Shown: positions 1 to 9,207 of the stretch, piece after piece
How positions within the stretch are numbered: position 1 is the stretch's first letter
Layout of the letters: every line of letters begins with the position of its first letter
Origin: Fragilaria crotonensis
Lineage: Eukaryota > Bacillariophyta > Fragilariophyceae > Fragilariales > Fragilariaceae
Direction: 5' to 3'
Assembly (NCBI GenBank): GCA_022925895.1
Contig: JAKSYS010000397.1
Coordinates: forward strand, 1-56,885
Length of the DNA stretch: 56,885 nucleotides
Position numbers and translations under genes: made by a program
Notes under the pieces: generated by a model
What the model was told of the DNA's origin: nothing
The model's database searches: none
What the model saw: the letters and a program-made list of their open reading frames with translations, nothing else

Positions 1-1
1 G

Positions 2-309
2 TGGGCTTGTGGTAAGCTTCGAGTCAACTCTCCGCACCTTTTCGATTGCTGGACGAAAGAGCAGATCAGTTGTTTTATAACGGTACACCTCAAGCTGTAG
101 CGAACTGCGCCATGGCTTGTGGTACGCTTGGTGTTAAGTCTCCCAAGCTTTTTGAATTGTTGGACAAAAATGCCGAATGGTTGCTCGACAAGGGCAACGA
201 ACAAGAGATCGAGAATTGTATTCGTGCTTGCACTCTGCTTGGAGTCGATGCTCCTAGGCTACGAAATTTGACGAGGAAAAAGGCAGGAAAGTCTCCCAGG
301 CGTAGGTAA
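2..309 (+). CDS. C-terminal end of a tandem-repeat protein (organellar RNA-binding repeat type)
   Basis: The window opens inside a gene. Reading bases 2-40 gives W-A-C-G-K-L-R-V-N-S-P-H-L-F, and after a one-base shift in the T-run at 39-42 the frame continues as R-L-L-D-E-R-A-D. Repeats of about 37-38 residues are visible, each with a core like xxCAxACGxLGVxSPxLFxLLDxxAexLLdxG. Such arrays occur in algal proteins related to octotricopeptide/RAP proteins that bind organellar RNA; that role is inferred from the repeat type only. No RAP domain follows and the chain ends in a basic tail with a stop at 307-309. A GTAAGC sequence right after the stop could be a splice donor, so this may not be the true end. 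The shift is either a lost T or real decay. Confidence 0.5.
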
Positions 310-1069
310 GCAAGGTATATACTGGTACTCCAGAGCTTGAATACTCGGAATACCTGCTTGCTGGACTTGATTCCGCATAAGCACCCGGCAGCACCATCTA
401 TGGAAGGACGTCCCAAGTTAAGCATGCTACTCCCTTGTCTACCGCCACTATATCAAATGGTTCAAGGCTCTGCGTTTTTTGTACTCTGTGGAGGGTGTAA
501 TGAAGAGGGAAAATTGCAGCAACCAGGTATAATATAGTGCCCCTGGGGTGGGTATGTACAAGTAACCTTGTTTCCAAACGAAACTGGACATCTCATCCAA
601 CTACAGGTACTGAAATCTATAATGCGCCATGCACTACTTGTACGTGTCCTGGATTGAGCGCTGTTTACTGTATATTGAACACGGAACATGACAGTAAAGC
701 ACGAGCTACTAGCTAGTGGCTACCGGTAGTAGTATCATCAACCATCAACTGGTCAATACACGTACAAGTACTGTAGTAGCACTTCAACCTATAGTTACCG
801 TCACAATTGTACTATAGTACCACATGTGCACTGTGCTACCAGTACCCAGCTTGTGTTCACAATCGATGCAGGCGAGAGAAGAGGCGTGTGGCGGAGCGCA
901 GGAAACAAGAAACAACAAGCCAGGTCAGGGGTCAGGGATTCATTTACCTTCGTACCGTCGGCATTGTTCACCCACTGTAACCGAAGGCGCACCAAATACC
1001 TCACTGTTACTCCAAGGCGATACAATCACAGAATAGCTTCAGCGCAGCTCATTAAAGAAGGTCGCAAGC
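310..1069. other. Intergenic, no gene recognised
   Basis: The open frames here lack codon structure or recognisable motifs. The stretch from about 700 to 840 is rich in short GTAC/CTAG palindromic words, for example around ACTACTAGCTAGTAG and CAAGTACTGTAGTAGC. The right end should hold the promoter and 5' leader of the ISD11-like gene starting at 1070. Confidence 0.5.
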
Positions 1070-1376
1070 ATGTCGATATCATTGTTCCGTTCCTTAATGA
1101 AAGAAGCGCGGAAGATTCCAGACTACAATTTCCGCACGTACGCGTTGCGAAGAGTGAAGGCAGGATTCGAGAAAAGCAGACAAGTTGAAGGGTGAGGGGG
1201 TTTCTCCAACGTTCTGTTCAATGTTCCAACATGTATGTTACTAACAGTTTTTATGCATTTTATGCAGAGAGGAAGCGTCTGCGTTACGCACACAAGGGCA
1301 GCAACAATTGGAGGTCCTTAGAAGGCAGGCGGCTCTGGGACAAATGTTTCCAAGTGCGAAAAGTGTTATGGATTAA
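1070..1376 (+). CDS. ISD11: ISD11/LYRM4-type LYR protein (mitochondrial Fe-S cluster assembly), two exons
   Basis: Exon 1 is 1070-1191 and exon 2 is 1268-1376, split by a 76-bp intron with GT at 1192 and AG at 1267; joined length is 231 nt, 76 aa plus stop. The product starts M-S-I-S-L-F-R-S-L-M-K-E-A-R and continues P-D-Y-N-F-R-T-Y-A-L-R-R-V, matching the family pattern LYR..L.E......YN.R.YA.RR. The second exon carries Q-Q-L-E-V-L-R-R-Q, A-L-G-Q-M-F-P and a final S-V-M-D. ISD11 binds and stabilises the cysteine desulfurase NFS1, together with acyl carrier protein, in the mitochondrial matrix. The LYR tripeptide is L-F-R here. The length fits the family. The overlapping longer frames are shadows. 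Confidence 0.85.
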
Positions 1377-1449
1377 CTCTATAGGTTGGGTCGGTCTATG
1401 TGCGACGTCTACTACGGCGAGAAATAGTTACAGAAACACGCAAACCCAA

Positions 1450-1893
1450 TTACTTGAATAGATCTTTATTTCTTTCCAAGTCCTTGCGAAAACGCTCCTC
1501 AGCTCGCCTGTTACGTTCCGCAATCAAACCACCCAACCCCCCAAATCGCTCCCTCGCACGACGTCGAATCTCGGCTCTATCGTACAATTTCATAGGCTTA
1601 AATCCTTTGCCGCGAGGGTTTGTCTTCTCAACGTACGAGCAGACAGCCAAAGTGCCTTCGGGGAGACAATACACCTGTTTTGCTTCCCTCTGGGTGACAA
1701 ACTTGGAAGCAGCTATTTCAAACTCCTCTAAATCGATCTCTTCGTCAACTTTTGTTTCTATCCTAATCTTCTTCTCACACCTCTCCTTCGCTTCGTCTTC
1801 ACCAACAACAACACTCTCCCTTTTCTTTTTCTGTAACTGCAACGCACGCTCCCGATTTTGACGAATCAACTCCTTTTGTTCCTCCGTCAACAT
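1450..1893 (-). CDS. Small XPA C-terminal-domain-like protein
   Basis: Intact 147-residue frame with an ATG at 1893. The N-terminus (T-E-E-Q-K-E-L-I-R-Q-N-R-E-R-A-L) is a basic helix like that opening many helicase and XPA-related proteins. The centre reads V-T-Q-R-E-A-K-Q-V-Y-C-L-P-E-G-T-L, then a P-M-K-L-Y-D-R-A-E-I segment and a charged R-R-A-R-E-R-F-G-G-L helix. The order 'T-x-x-E-A-K ... M-K-L-Y ... helix' matches the XPA C-terminal DNA-binding fold. The XPA zinc finger is absent, so this is probably a minimal relative in DNA repair or chromatin rather than full XPA. It lies tail to tail with the ISD11 gene, 73 bp away. Confidence 0.5.
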   Translation of the reverse strand: MLTEEQKELIRQNRERALQLQKKKRESVVVGEDEAKERCEKKIRIETKVDEEIDLEEFEIAASKFVTQREAKQVYCLPEGTLAVCSYVEKTNPRGKGFKPMKLYDRAEIRRRARERFGGLGGLIAERNRRAEERFRKDLERNKDLFK

Positions 1894-1905
1894 AGTAGTG
1901 GTATC

Positions 1906-2139
1906 TTACTGTGAAGAGGAAGCAAGCTGCCGATCAGCACGTTCTCCGAAAAAGACGTATGCCAGACGAACGCCAGCAAAGTAAAGGCCCAGACGACCGA
2001 AGAAACTCAACCCTGAATAGAACGGAGAGGATGGTCTAGATGATCCGTCGGATTGGCCGTCAGGATAGAGCACAAACATTCCGAAGCGATTTGAGCAGGA
2101 GTGGATTAGAAGGAGGTTGCGACTGGTGAATGACAACAA
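1906..2139 (-). CDS. Possible small membrane protein
   Basis: A 77-residue frame, perhaps starting at the internal Met of M-F-V-L-Y-P-D-G. It has a Ser/Gly/Pro-rich stretch and one hydrophobic stretch (F-F-G-R-L-G-L-Y-F-A-G-V-R-L-A-Y-V-F-F) that could be a membrane segment. It ends only 12 bp before the ATG of the XPA-like gene on the same strand, which is unusual for two eukaryotic genes. Its 3' end also looks like a splice acceptor (ttcctcttcacag), so it may be leader or intron sequence of the downstream gene. No family recognised. Confidence 0.2.
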   Translation of the reverse strand: MLSFTSRNLLLIHSCSNRFGMFVLYPDGQSDGSSRPSSPFYSGLSFFGRLGLYFAGVRLAYVFFGERADRQLASSSQ

Positions 2140-2885
2140 AAGGAAGTGCTCCGTGGGTATGTGGAATTGTACCCGATGCAGTGAGTCTGCTTTGACCTCT
2201 GACTTAATGTACTAGTACTACTCTCGTAGTACTTATACCACGAAAATGGGTCGGAAAGAAACTTCAGAGATATGCGGAGTGTCGTGGGGGAACGGTTTGA
2301 CAGCATTGGCAGCCACACGAAAGTCTCGTACGTCCTTGACACGTCACGGGCAGAGGCGCACAGGTGCATTGATTTTTATATGGGAACGTGCAGTCTACAA
2401 GTACAGTACTGCAGTATGCAGTATTGATAAAAGTGACAGTTGCCTTATGTACTCGTAATTCAACGAAACTCCGAAAAACCAGTCAAATCTTGACTAAGAG
2501 TAGTAGCTCATTGTGAAGAGCAACAACTTCCTACTAGTAGCTAGAGACAACATGAACTATACAAACATAAGCAGTGCGATCTAAGTGCTCCATTACCTTA
2601 TGTGGAATAATGTTGAGTCTCTCCTCACGTCATCTAAAGCAGTGGTGCACATGCTCCATCACCCTTCCTCATTTCGACAGAGCATTCTGAAAGAGCTTAG
2701 GCCCTACTTCCATACTCTAGTGCACTGTGAACCAAGAATTCAGAAGTAAGACATAGCAATCACCTTTTAGGAAGACCTTTACCTAGACGATGTGGGGAGT
2801 GAAATCGCTGTTCTCAAGTGCAACTCGTGACAGCAACGGTTCGTGCACACAAATTAAGACGTCAAGTTTGCCGCCCGAATAACAT
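2140..2885. other. Intergenic, no gene recognised
   Basis: Contains only short shadow frames. Several GTACT/AGTAC palindromic words occur around 2205-2240 and 2395-2425. The right end should carry the 3' leader of the sirtuin gene. Confidence 0.5.
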
Positions 2886-4907
2886 TCAAGTACTGCACTG
2901 TGCTGGAAGGCTACTAAAGGATAGCGAAGTCTGCGAAGGCAATACAATCCATTCAACTCTGAGTCTTTTCGCTGAAGCAGCTGCAGCTTCTCGTTCAGTC
3001 CTTTCTTTCAAAACCTGGTCGCTCTTTTCCGGCAGTTGCCCACAAAGCTTTTGGAGATCTTCCAGCCATCCCAGTTCAACGGCCAGGTCAAGTAGGACTT
3101 CGTCAACATCGCCTTGAGCAAAGAAATCTCGTTTGGATTGCTCCGAATAATCAATGCCAAGTTGGTAGCCAACAGGCTCACGATTCACAACCACACGCAT
3201 AGCGGTGCGAGGACAGCAGTACACCAAACTATTTGCCGGGGCCACTGCCAATGACGTACCAACGACAATCAAAAGGTCAATACCTGGAAGATCTTCACGG
3301 ACACAGCGGAAGAATTCACCAGGTAGCGAGGAGCGAAATAGGACGATGGATGGCTTCATGGCTTCGTAGCCGCAGAGCTGGCAGGCAATGGGCGTTGAAG
3401 ATATGGGCGCTTTTTGGTCTTTCCCAGTCAAGTCTTTAATGTTCTTTTCTACAAGAGTGCAAAAACCCTGAAAGTCAGACTTTGTCTTGCAAAGGGCACA
3501 CTCCGCTTCATCCATTGAACCATGCACCATGACAACCTTTTCACGCGGTAAGTTTGTGCACTGGCCTTCGAGGCCATCAATGTTCTGTTGATACAGGCGA
3601 GTTAACTTTCCCGTCTTGATGTGCAGCAGTTCCACAAAGCGATGCGCCAAAGTCGCCTTCCACAATTTATCTCGGGTCCCGAGTATAAATGGTCGATTGA
3701 GTTCCAGACAGGGAAGTGGGTTCTGTAGGAAGAGGTTCATATCTAACGCAAACGTCGGGTCTGCACGGATGGCTTCGCGCTCTTCCAAAGAGGCGGTCAG
3801 CAGGCCCGGTCGGAGCGTATCGTACAAACCACCAGCGGATCGAAAATCAGGAATACCACTGGCCACGGACATGCCCGCACCTGCAAGGATGGCAATGGAC
3901 TGGCATTCATCAGAAAGAATAAACCGAGCGACATCGGATAATGACCGCGGAGGTCGGTCAAAGGGATACACACGCTCGTCCTCATCGCCAAAGATTGAGG
4001 CGATAATTCGACGAACGCCTTGCTCAGAGCGAGTATCGTCCTGACTTGATTCGGGGTTTGAGTCCTCATCAGACGATGATTCATCTGAACCGTCGACGCC
4101 TTCCTCATTAGTTTGCGGCGCTTCTCGACAATTCAATGCCTTAAGCTTCTCTGTCAATTCATCCACAAGAGGATCGTTAAGATACGCCTGACATGCATGG
4201 CACCAGACTGATAATTCCTGAAGATTGGCAGCAATGCAGTGGCCAGCCTTGTCGTCACCAGGATCAGACTCCAAAGTGACTTGGTAGTGCGCCAAACCGT
4301 GTGCCTTGTCGTCGGGCGAACAAAAAACAACTCCGCATTGCAAACACAACCAATTCTGTGCGGTATCTTCATTGCTCTCGACAGAATGAACACTATCATC
4401 TGACTTCGGGATACATTCAGTGCAAGAGATATTCGTAGATGTTGGCAACTGTTCGTGTTGGAGGAGAATATGGCTCCGGACATGCGGACAGTGTGAAATT
4501 GGTACATTGGGACAGCATTTGGATTCTTCCCCGGGATGGCCTTCTAATTTATCAGCAAGCACCAGATCCTCCTGTTTTGCAAACAAGTCGCTTGATTCTT
4601 GCGCGTGCCCGCCAGTATGAACGTTTGCCGGCCGCTCCTCGTCACCATTACCGGCATCTTCACGTAGCATTGCCTCTGCCAGTAGAGGGCGATTACTGTG
4701 ACTATTTCCGTTGGTAGCGACATCTGAAATATCTTGGTTCGCTACGTGCTCTAGCTCATCACCATTGGCAACACGACGATCTGGCGGACCTGATGGAGGG
4801 GAGGAAACGCCATCTTGCGAGGACATCAGGTCAGCAAGTAAAGTGCTATCATCAACAGGATTTGACGAAGCACGAAGATTCATGCAATGATGAGGAGCAT
4901 GCGCCAA
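2886..4907 (-). CDS. Sirtuin (SIR2 family deacylase) with N-terminal UBP-type zinc finger
   Basis: Intact 673-residue frame. Residues ~1-130 are low complexity. Residues ~140-260 form a UBP-type zinc finger: conserved Cys/His pattern ending N-W-L-C-L-Q-C-G-V-V-F-C, H-G-L-A-H-Y, A-G-H-C-I and W-C-H-A-C, the class that reads the free C-terminus of ubiquitin. Residues ~300-620 are a sirtuin core: G-A-G-M-S-V-A-S-G-I-P-D-F-R-S (NAD binding), Q-N-I-D-G-L-E, H-G-S with the catalytic His, paired zinc cysteines C-A-L-C and C-Q-L-C, G-T-S-L-A-V-A-P and V-N-R-E-P. Sirtuins remove acyl groups from lysines using NAD+. The usual P-x-I-V-F-F-G-E loop is P-S-I-V-L-F-R-S here. The domain pairing resembles HDAC6 logic with a sirtuin in place of the classical deacetylase. 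Confidence 0.9.
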   Translation of the reverse strand: MAHAPHHCMNLRASSNPVDDSTLLADLMSSQDGVSSPPSGPPDRRVANGDELEHVANQDISDVATNGNSHSNRPLLAEAMLREDAGNGDEERPANVHTGGHAQESSDLFAKQEDLVLADKLEGHPGEESKCCPNVPISHCPHVRSHILLQHEQLPTSTNISCTECIPKSDDSVHSVESNEDTAQNWLCLQCGVVFCSPDDKAHGLAHYQVTLESDPGDDKAGHCIAANLQELSVWCHACQAYLNDPLVDELTEKLKALNCREAPQTNEEGVDGSDESSSDEDSNPESSQDDTRSEQGVRRIIASIFGDEDERVYPFDRPPRSLSDVARFILSDECQSIAILAGAGMSVASGIPDFRSAGGLYDTLRPGLLTASLEEREAIRADPTFALDMNLFLQNPLPCLELNRPFILGTRDKLWKATLAHRFVELLHIKTGKLTRLYQQNIDGLEGQCTNLPREKVVMVHGSMDEAECALCKTKSDFQGFCTLVEKNIKDLTGKDQKAPISSTPIACQLCGYEAMKPSIVLFRSSLPGEFFRCVREDLPGIDLLIVVGTSLAVAPANSLVYCCPRTAMRVVVNREPVGYQLGIDYSEQSKRDFFAQGDVDEVLLDLAVELGWLEDLQKLCGQLPEKSDQVLKERTEREAAAASAKRLRVEWIVLPSQTSLSFSSLPAQCST

Positions 4908-5290
4908 TCAGAATCCGCTGAAACGTCAGCATTTTCGAGCGTTTCACGTCAGAAATTCACAAATGTGCCAGTGCCAGTAGTCTCCTGTTCTGTCCTACCA
5001 AAATTGCTTTGACTGTCAACCCTCTACTCCAGTATGCATTGTAGCGACGTTAGGGATCTTACTGAGATCTATGCAAGGCAAGTTTGGATTACTAGTATTG
5101 GAGAACTCCAGTAATGTGTAAAAGATCCAGGAATACAGAGTGACGCTTTAGAGCTTGCTCGCAGGACTGTAATCTAGATTATCGAAGGGAAATGTGCGAC
5201 CTCATCAGTGTCGAGCAATGGTGTACTGGAGCATAGTAGCATGGAGAATACTGCACCCTCCGATCAGACAAAAGCAGTTGCAACATCATG
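4908..5290. other. Intergenic between two UBP-zinc-finger genes
   Basis: 383 bp holding the promoter side of the sirtuin gene and the 3' side of the next gene, both on the minus strand. No ORF or motif beyond short CTAGTA words was seen. Confidence 0.5.
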
Positions 5291-6052
5291 CTATACTTCG
5301 TCCGCAAACTTAAGCTCTTCTAGCTTCCTCACCAGCCCTTGCACAACTGGGTCCTCGAGATAAGCCTGACAGGCATGGCACCAAACTGATAAATCGGCCA
5401 AACTAACGCCCACACAATGGCCTGCGTGATCTTCTCCAGGATCACATTCCAAGGTGTCCTTATAATGGGCAATGCCATGACCATTCACATAACGTGAACA
5501 TCGCACAACTCCACATTGCAAACAAATCCAATTTTCACGCGACGGACAAGAACCATCGTCATCGACATCGGATTTGGCGAATCCAGTCCCTTGCTTGGGT
5601 GCGACATGACTACATGTGGCGTGATGAGGCGATGCCAGTTTGTCAGGACTCAGGAGAACATGGTGCTGAACGTGTGGGCAGTCGGATATCGGAACCACTG
5701 GCCCTCCTTGGTCCTGGGCCAGATCACCATCCAAGATGTAATTATAGGCAGCTGTCACGTCAGGACCGACCGCCTCAACGGCGTCTTGAGCGACGTGCGG
5801 AGGAAAGCCAAACACATTTTCAAGAGTATCAATGACTTTCACAACGTCTGCTATTGTCGCAGTTTCGTACGAGACGGCGTGTGCTGACGACCCAGCCGCG
5901 ACCGTAGTCGTTGCTGCAGCGGATGCTGCTAATGATTGATGATCCATGTTGGCAGATGCGCTCGTGACTTGGTCATCCCTCGCTTGCGACGATGGAGAAG
6001 CTTGTTCGTCCATGGGCGGCATGGCGGATCGGTGGATGGAGTTTTGTGTCAT
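5291..6052 (-). CDS. UBA-like plus UBP-type zinc-finger protein
   Basis: Intact 253-residue frame; the start could be Met1 or a Met about 10-13 residues later. Residues ~60-110 (V-F-G-F-P-P-H-V-A-Q-D-A-V-E ... D-V-T-A-A-Y-N-Y-I-L-D-G) look like a UBA three-helix ubiquitin-binding domain. Residues ~120-245 are a UBP zinc finger with C-P-H-V-Q-H-H, N-W-I-C-L-Q-C-G-V-V-R-C, H-G-I-A-H-Y, A-G-H-C-V and W-C-H-A-C. There is no protease or deacetylase domain. The finger closely resembles the one on the neighbouring sirtuin, including the shared S-V-W-C-H-A-C-Q-A-Y-L run, so the two genes probably arose by local duplication. It likely acts as a ubiquitin reader or adaptor; that is inference. Confidence 0.8.
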   Translation of the reverse strand: MTQNSIHRSAMPPMDEQASPSSQARDDQVTSASANMDHQSLAASAAATTTVAAGSSAHAVSYETATIADVVKVIDTLENVFGFPPHVAQDAVEAVGPDVTAAYNYILDGDLAQDQGGPVVPISDCPHVQHHVLLSPDKLASPHHATCSHVAPKQGTGFAKSDVDDDGSCPSRENWICLQCGVVRCSRYVNGHGIAHYKDTLECDPGEDHAGHCVGVSLADLSVWCHACQAYLEDPVVQGLVRKLEELKFADEV

Positions 6053-6200
6053 CAGATGTGTGTTCCGTTGGAGATCTACAAGTACCGGTACCAGGTACTA
6101 TACTCCGTAGAACTACGTACGACAGTACTCGTGCACTATATTAACGGTCATTCGTATCATGAACATCCTCATTTTGACAGACTTGCACAGTGGTACTCTA

Positions 6201-6970
6201 GTGTCTACCCACCCGGGCCCTTGCCTTAATTAATCCAATTTTATGCCTTAATTAACCCCATCATTTTCGTACGTGTGCAAGACGATTTTCTGTAGGTTTC
6301 ATACTAGGGGCTACCAAAAAAATGCTCCAATTGCAGTCATCAATTTGAAAAGATAACGACACTGATCACCATTCATTTGATTCAATTTCCTTTTTCTTTG
6401 TTTTCAGTGGAAGTCACTGATGGAAGAAAAGCTTGTCACTTGATTTTATCCCAATCAGTCTCGACTAAAAGTATCTACTTGCAGTGGTGGGTACATGTTC
6501 TACGCAGCTAAAACAGTTTTAATTTTGAAGTCCATTTTCATTTCAATTCTGCAATGCCGAATTGAGACTTTAACCGCAAACATGCTGAGTGACCGATGAC
6601 CAACTGCTTTTCAAAAGAATCTGGCATCCTTGCTCTTTAAGTTGAATTCATCTTCTGACTGTTTTTACAAAGTTGCCAAACAAGGAATTTTTTCAAACGC
6701 TTGGTACATATTCACCACACGATTTCTGTGAAATGATGAAACTGGAGGATAGAAAAAATTCGTGCATAACAACTGAAATAACTCCATCACAAAAACCGCT
6801 GACCCTCTGCCACTTCAAACCATGCACCTTCATACTGTTCTGAAGACGATGTCGAAGTTTGGTGTCTGAGGAACGATGTACAAGATAACACGAGCGATTT
6901 TCCACATGTGCAAAAACGGGATTAATTAACCCCAAATGGGGTTAATTAACCCCGTCAGGTGGGTAGACAC
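6201..6970. mobile_element. Non-autonomous TIR element (Tc1/mariner-like MITE)
   Basis: A perfect 13-bp terminal inverted repeat, GTGTCTACCCACC at 6201-6213 and its complement at 6958-6970, is flanked on both sides by TA (6199-6200 and 6971-6972), the target duplication of Tc1/mariner elements. Just inside each end are paired TTAATTAA boxes, usually followed by CCCC (6227-6256 and 6920-6953), likely transposase contacts. The 770-bp interior has no recognisable transposase, so an autonomous relative would be needed for movement. Confidence 0.7.
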
Positions 6971-7330
6971 TAGTATTACCTCGGAAATGCGACCGAAGTA
7001 GTACTTCTCTTATAGGATTCCACCGATCTTACGGATTAATTAGAACTGGTACTATGTTGCATAATAGGGGTACTTGATGACGTTTTTCGTGCGTTTGCGT
7101 GGGGCATATGAACTGCAAACAATAGTACCAGCATTTTGGGTTCTGCAACATCTGTTGCACCTACGGTATCTTTACGTGCTTCGTATATGGAACGAATGCA
7201 ACTTTTTTCCCGAGGTACTCTTCTACGTTTTGCAATACTAGTTCTACTTGTAATGCAGTACCCTGACACTCTTGAGTACAAGTACTCCGGACTCCACACT
7301 CCACAGTGACACAAATAAGAACCACCACTC

Positions 7331-7890
7331 AACAGAGATGGTGATGAACCATCGACACTGCCATTGGCGGCGCCGCCGGAGTCCTGGCGGGCTCCTCGCC
7401 ACACAGATTCCGGATAATGTTGCGCCTGCCGCTCTCTCCTCCCTGATGGATCTGGGAATGCTCTTTGGAGCAGCCTCCTCGTTTGCTGGCGTCAAGTCCC
7501 CACGGCCGAAGTGGCCTCCTCTCAAAAGCACCTTGGGACAGGCCACCCGCGCCATTCAGACGGCCCGATCAACGCCGCAGCCGTGGCTGTGGCAGCCCTT
7601 GTTGAACAATTCAAGCCATCCCATGACAAATGACGGGATATGCCAAGACGGCGAAGGTCGACGAGTCCGTCGACGAGTACGACAAATCACGGGAGGCGAA
7701 GGTCGACGAGTACATACAACACGCACAATCGATTCCAGATCGAGACACCCAAGGTTTCACAAGAAAAGGTGGGAGAGGAGATGGCTGAGAAATCGTGAAG
7801 ATCCCGGCAAGGCGGTGTCTCCTGCCGAACAGCTGTTTTCATGCAAAATGGCCGATGCCTCCGTTTGCTGTTGTGACGCCTACTAAGCGC
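7331..7890 (+). pseudogene. Unassigned, frame-broken coding-like region
   Basis: This stretch is more GC-rich than its flanks and looks coding, but no frame is open throughout. One frame gives A-I-G-G-A-A-G-V-L-A-G-S-S at about 7360. Another gives P-I-N-A-A-A-V-A-V-A-A-L-V-E-Q-F and a stop near 7630. A third gives two copies of A-K-V-D-E with S-V-D-E-Y-D-K between about 7645 and 7720. The two A-K-V-D-E copies come from a 17-bp direct repeat (GGCGAAGGTCGACGAGT-like). It may be one small Ala-rich and charged protein broken by indels, or a decayed gene. No family was recognised. Confidence 0.3.
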
Positions 7891-8369
7891 GGCCTCCTTT
7901 TGTCCAGCATGTTCTTCACGAACCCCTTTTCCACAATCTGCATGACAAAAACTCTATGCACAACACTAAGTTGTCTTGGCAGAATGGGACTCTCAATTGC
8001 AATCTCATGAGTTAGTTCTTCTGTTGTTCATTGTCTTAGTGCTTTTTCACTGTTCACACTTCACACTGTTTTTAGTATACTTGACTTACAGTACTCTATT
8101 TTATCACGGCGACAGCACGGTGTTTTTGCTACTTGGTACATATACCAAGGCCTACGTGGTTGCTTTATTTGTTTCATGAATTTGAGGTACATCCGTAGTA
8201 CAAGTAAGTGGCCCTGCCTGGGGATTTTGTGGGCGACACGTTATTAGGATTGGATATTGTCAACACACAACTTTCTGCACCTTTCATCACCATTGCGGAC
8301 CGCAGTGCTCACGGGCCTATACAGTAGAACGCTGAAGTACGAAGTAACCTACAATAGCGCATCTTGAAA
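7891..8369. other. Intergenic, T-rich, no gene recognised
   Basis: A T-rich plus strand with short frames lacking motifs. The last 100 bp should hold the promoter of the gene starting at 8370. Confidence 0.45.
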
Positions 8370-9163
8370 ATGTCGAAGCGAGGCGGAATCGCGTCAGGCC
8401 CGCGCCTGGCAATGAAACGGAATTCCCCGACCAGTGGAAATGATCTGTCAGCAGCAATACAAACGCTGGATGAAGACACGATGTTACAAGCATGCTCCTT
8501 ACTGCTGTCTGAACGGGATTATCAAGATGATGTCGTTGAAGAGGAGTCGGATTATTCCAAATTAATAGCGTTATTCGTGAAATGCAACGACGCTGCACGC
8601 GTGGTGGAGCGGCATGCGGCCCAACACACCATCAGGACTGCCTTCCTTAAATGCGTCTATCCCGCCCCACATCAGCGACAATTACTCCAAGTGCTCGTGC
8701 CGCGGCAGCAGCGGCACGGCCGGTGAAACACAGGGACATTTGATTCATGAATCCTCCGAGACGCATGTCTGCCATGGCACCCATGGCACGTCCTGGTCCA
8801 GGTGTGGCGGCGTCGCGAATGAAGGGAGCACCCAGTGCTAACCAAAGGCCTACGCTGAAGCGTGTGCCGAGTGATTCGTCGCTCGCTTCCATAACTTCTA
8901 CTTCGTCCAATCGGTCCGCTGCGAAGAAGGCACGTCTGCTCACTGGAACTGCCCTACCGGACACCAACAACAAAGGTACAGCTCCTCCACCAGAGGCTCT
9001 CAATTTTTTGCAGGCTCTCAACAATCAACACACCTCTCAAGAAGATGATAACGTTCCGGTTCCAACAGAGGAGACTGAAGAGTCGAACACTCGAGCAGCT
9101 AAGGCCGATACCAGTATCAAGGTACAGCCAGGAAAACGACATTCTCCTAGAAAGCGAGGATAA
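8370..9163 (+). CDS. Unknown nuclear-type protein, frame-broken
   Basis: The ATG at 8370 opens a frame (M-S-K-R-G-G-I-A-S-G-P-R) with an acidic helical segment of about 70 residues. In the region 8640-8740 the plausible coding sequence moves to the frame that gives T-S-A-T-I-T-P-S-A-R-A-A-A-A-A-R-P. After a stop near 8744 that frame continues from Met 8747 as a Pro/Met/Ala-rich then basic, disordered tail ending in R-K-R-G at 9163. A missed intron or indels would join the pieces. The basic composition and K-K-A-R stretch suggest a nuclear protein, but no domain is recognised. Confidence 0.4.
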
Positions 9164-9207
9164 CACTTGATCTTACAGTACCTGGTAGCTTAATGGATTA
9201 TTAACCA

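Noticed and set aside
824..1188. 120-residue frame overlapping the ISD11 exon
   Set aside because: It is out of frame with the conserved LYR product and has no motif.
6693..6935. Possible transposase in the first MITE
   Set aside because: Only 80 residues, no catalytic motif, and the interior is AT-rich without coding signal.
8370..8640. Rtr1/RPAP2 phosphatase assignment
   Set aside because: A L-L-S-E-R-D-Y-Q string looks similar, but the zinc-binding C-G-Y-P-L-C motif is absent in every frame.
8647..9024. 125-residue minus-strand frame
   Set aside because: Antisense shadow of the Pro/Ala-rich plus-strand gene; composition mirrors it and no start context or family fits.
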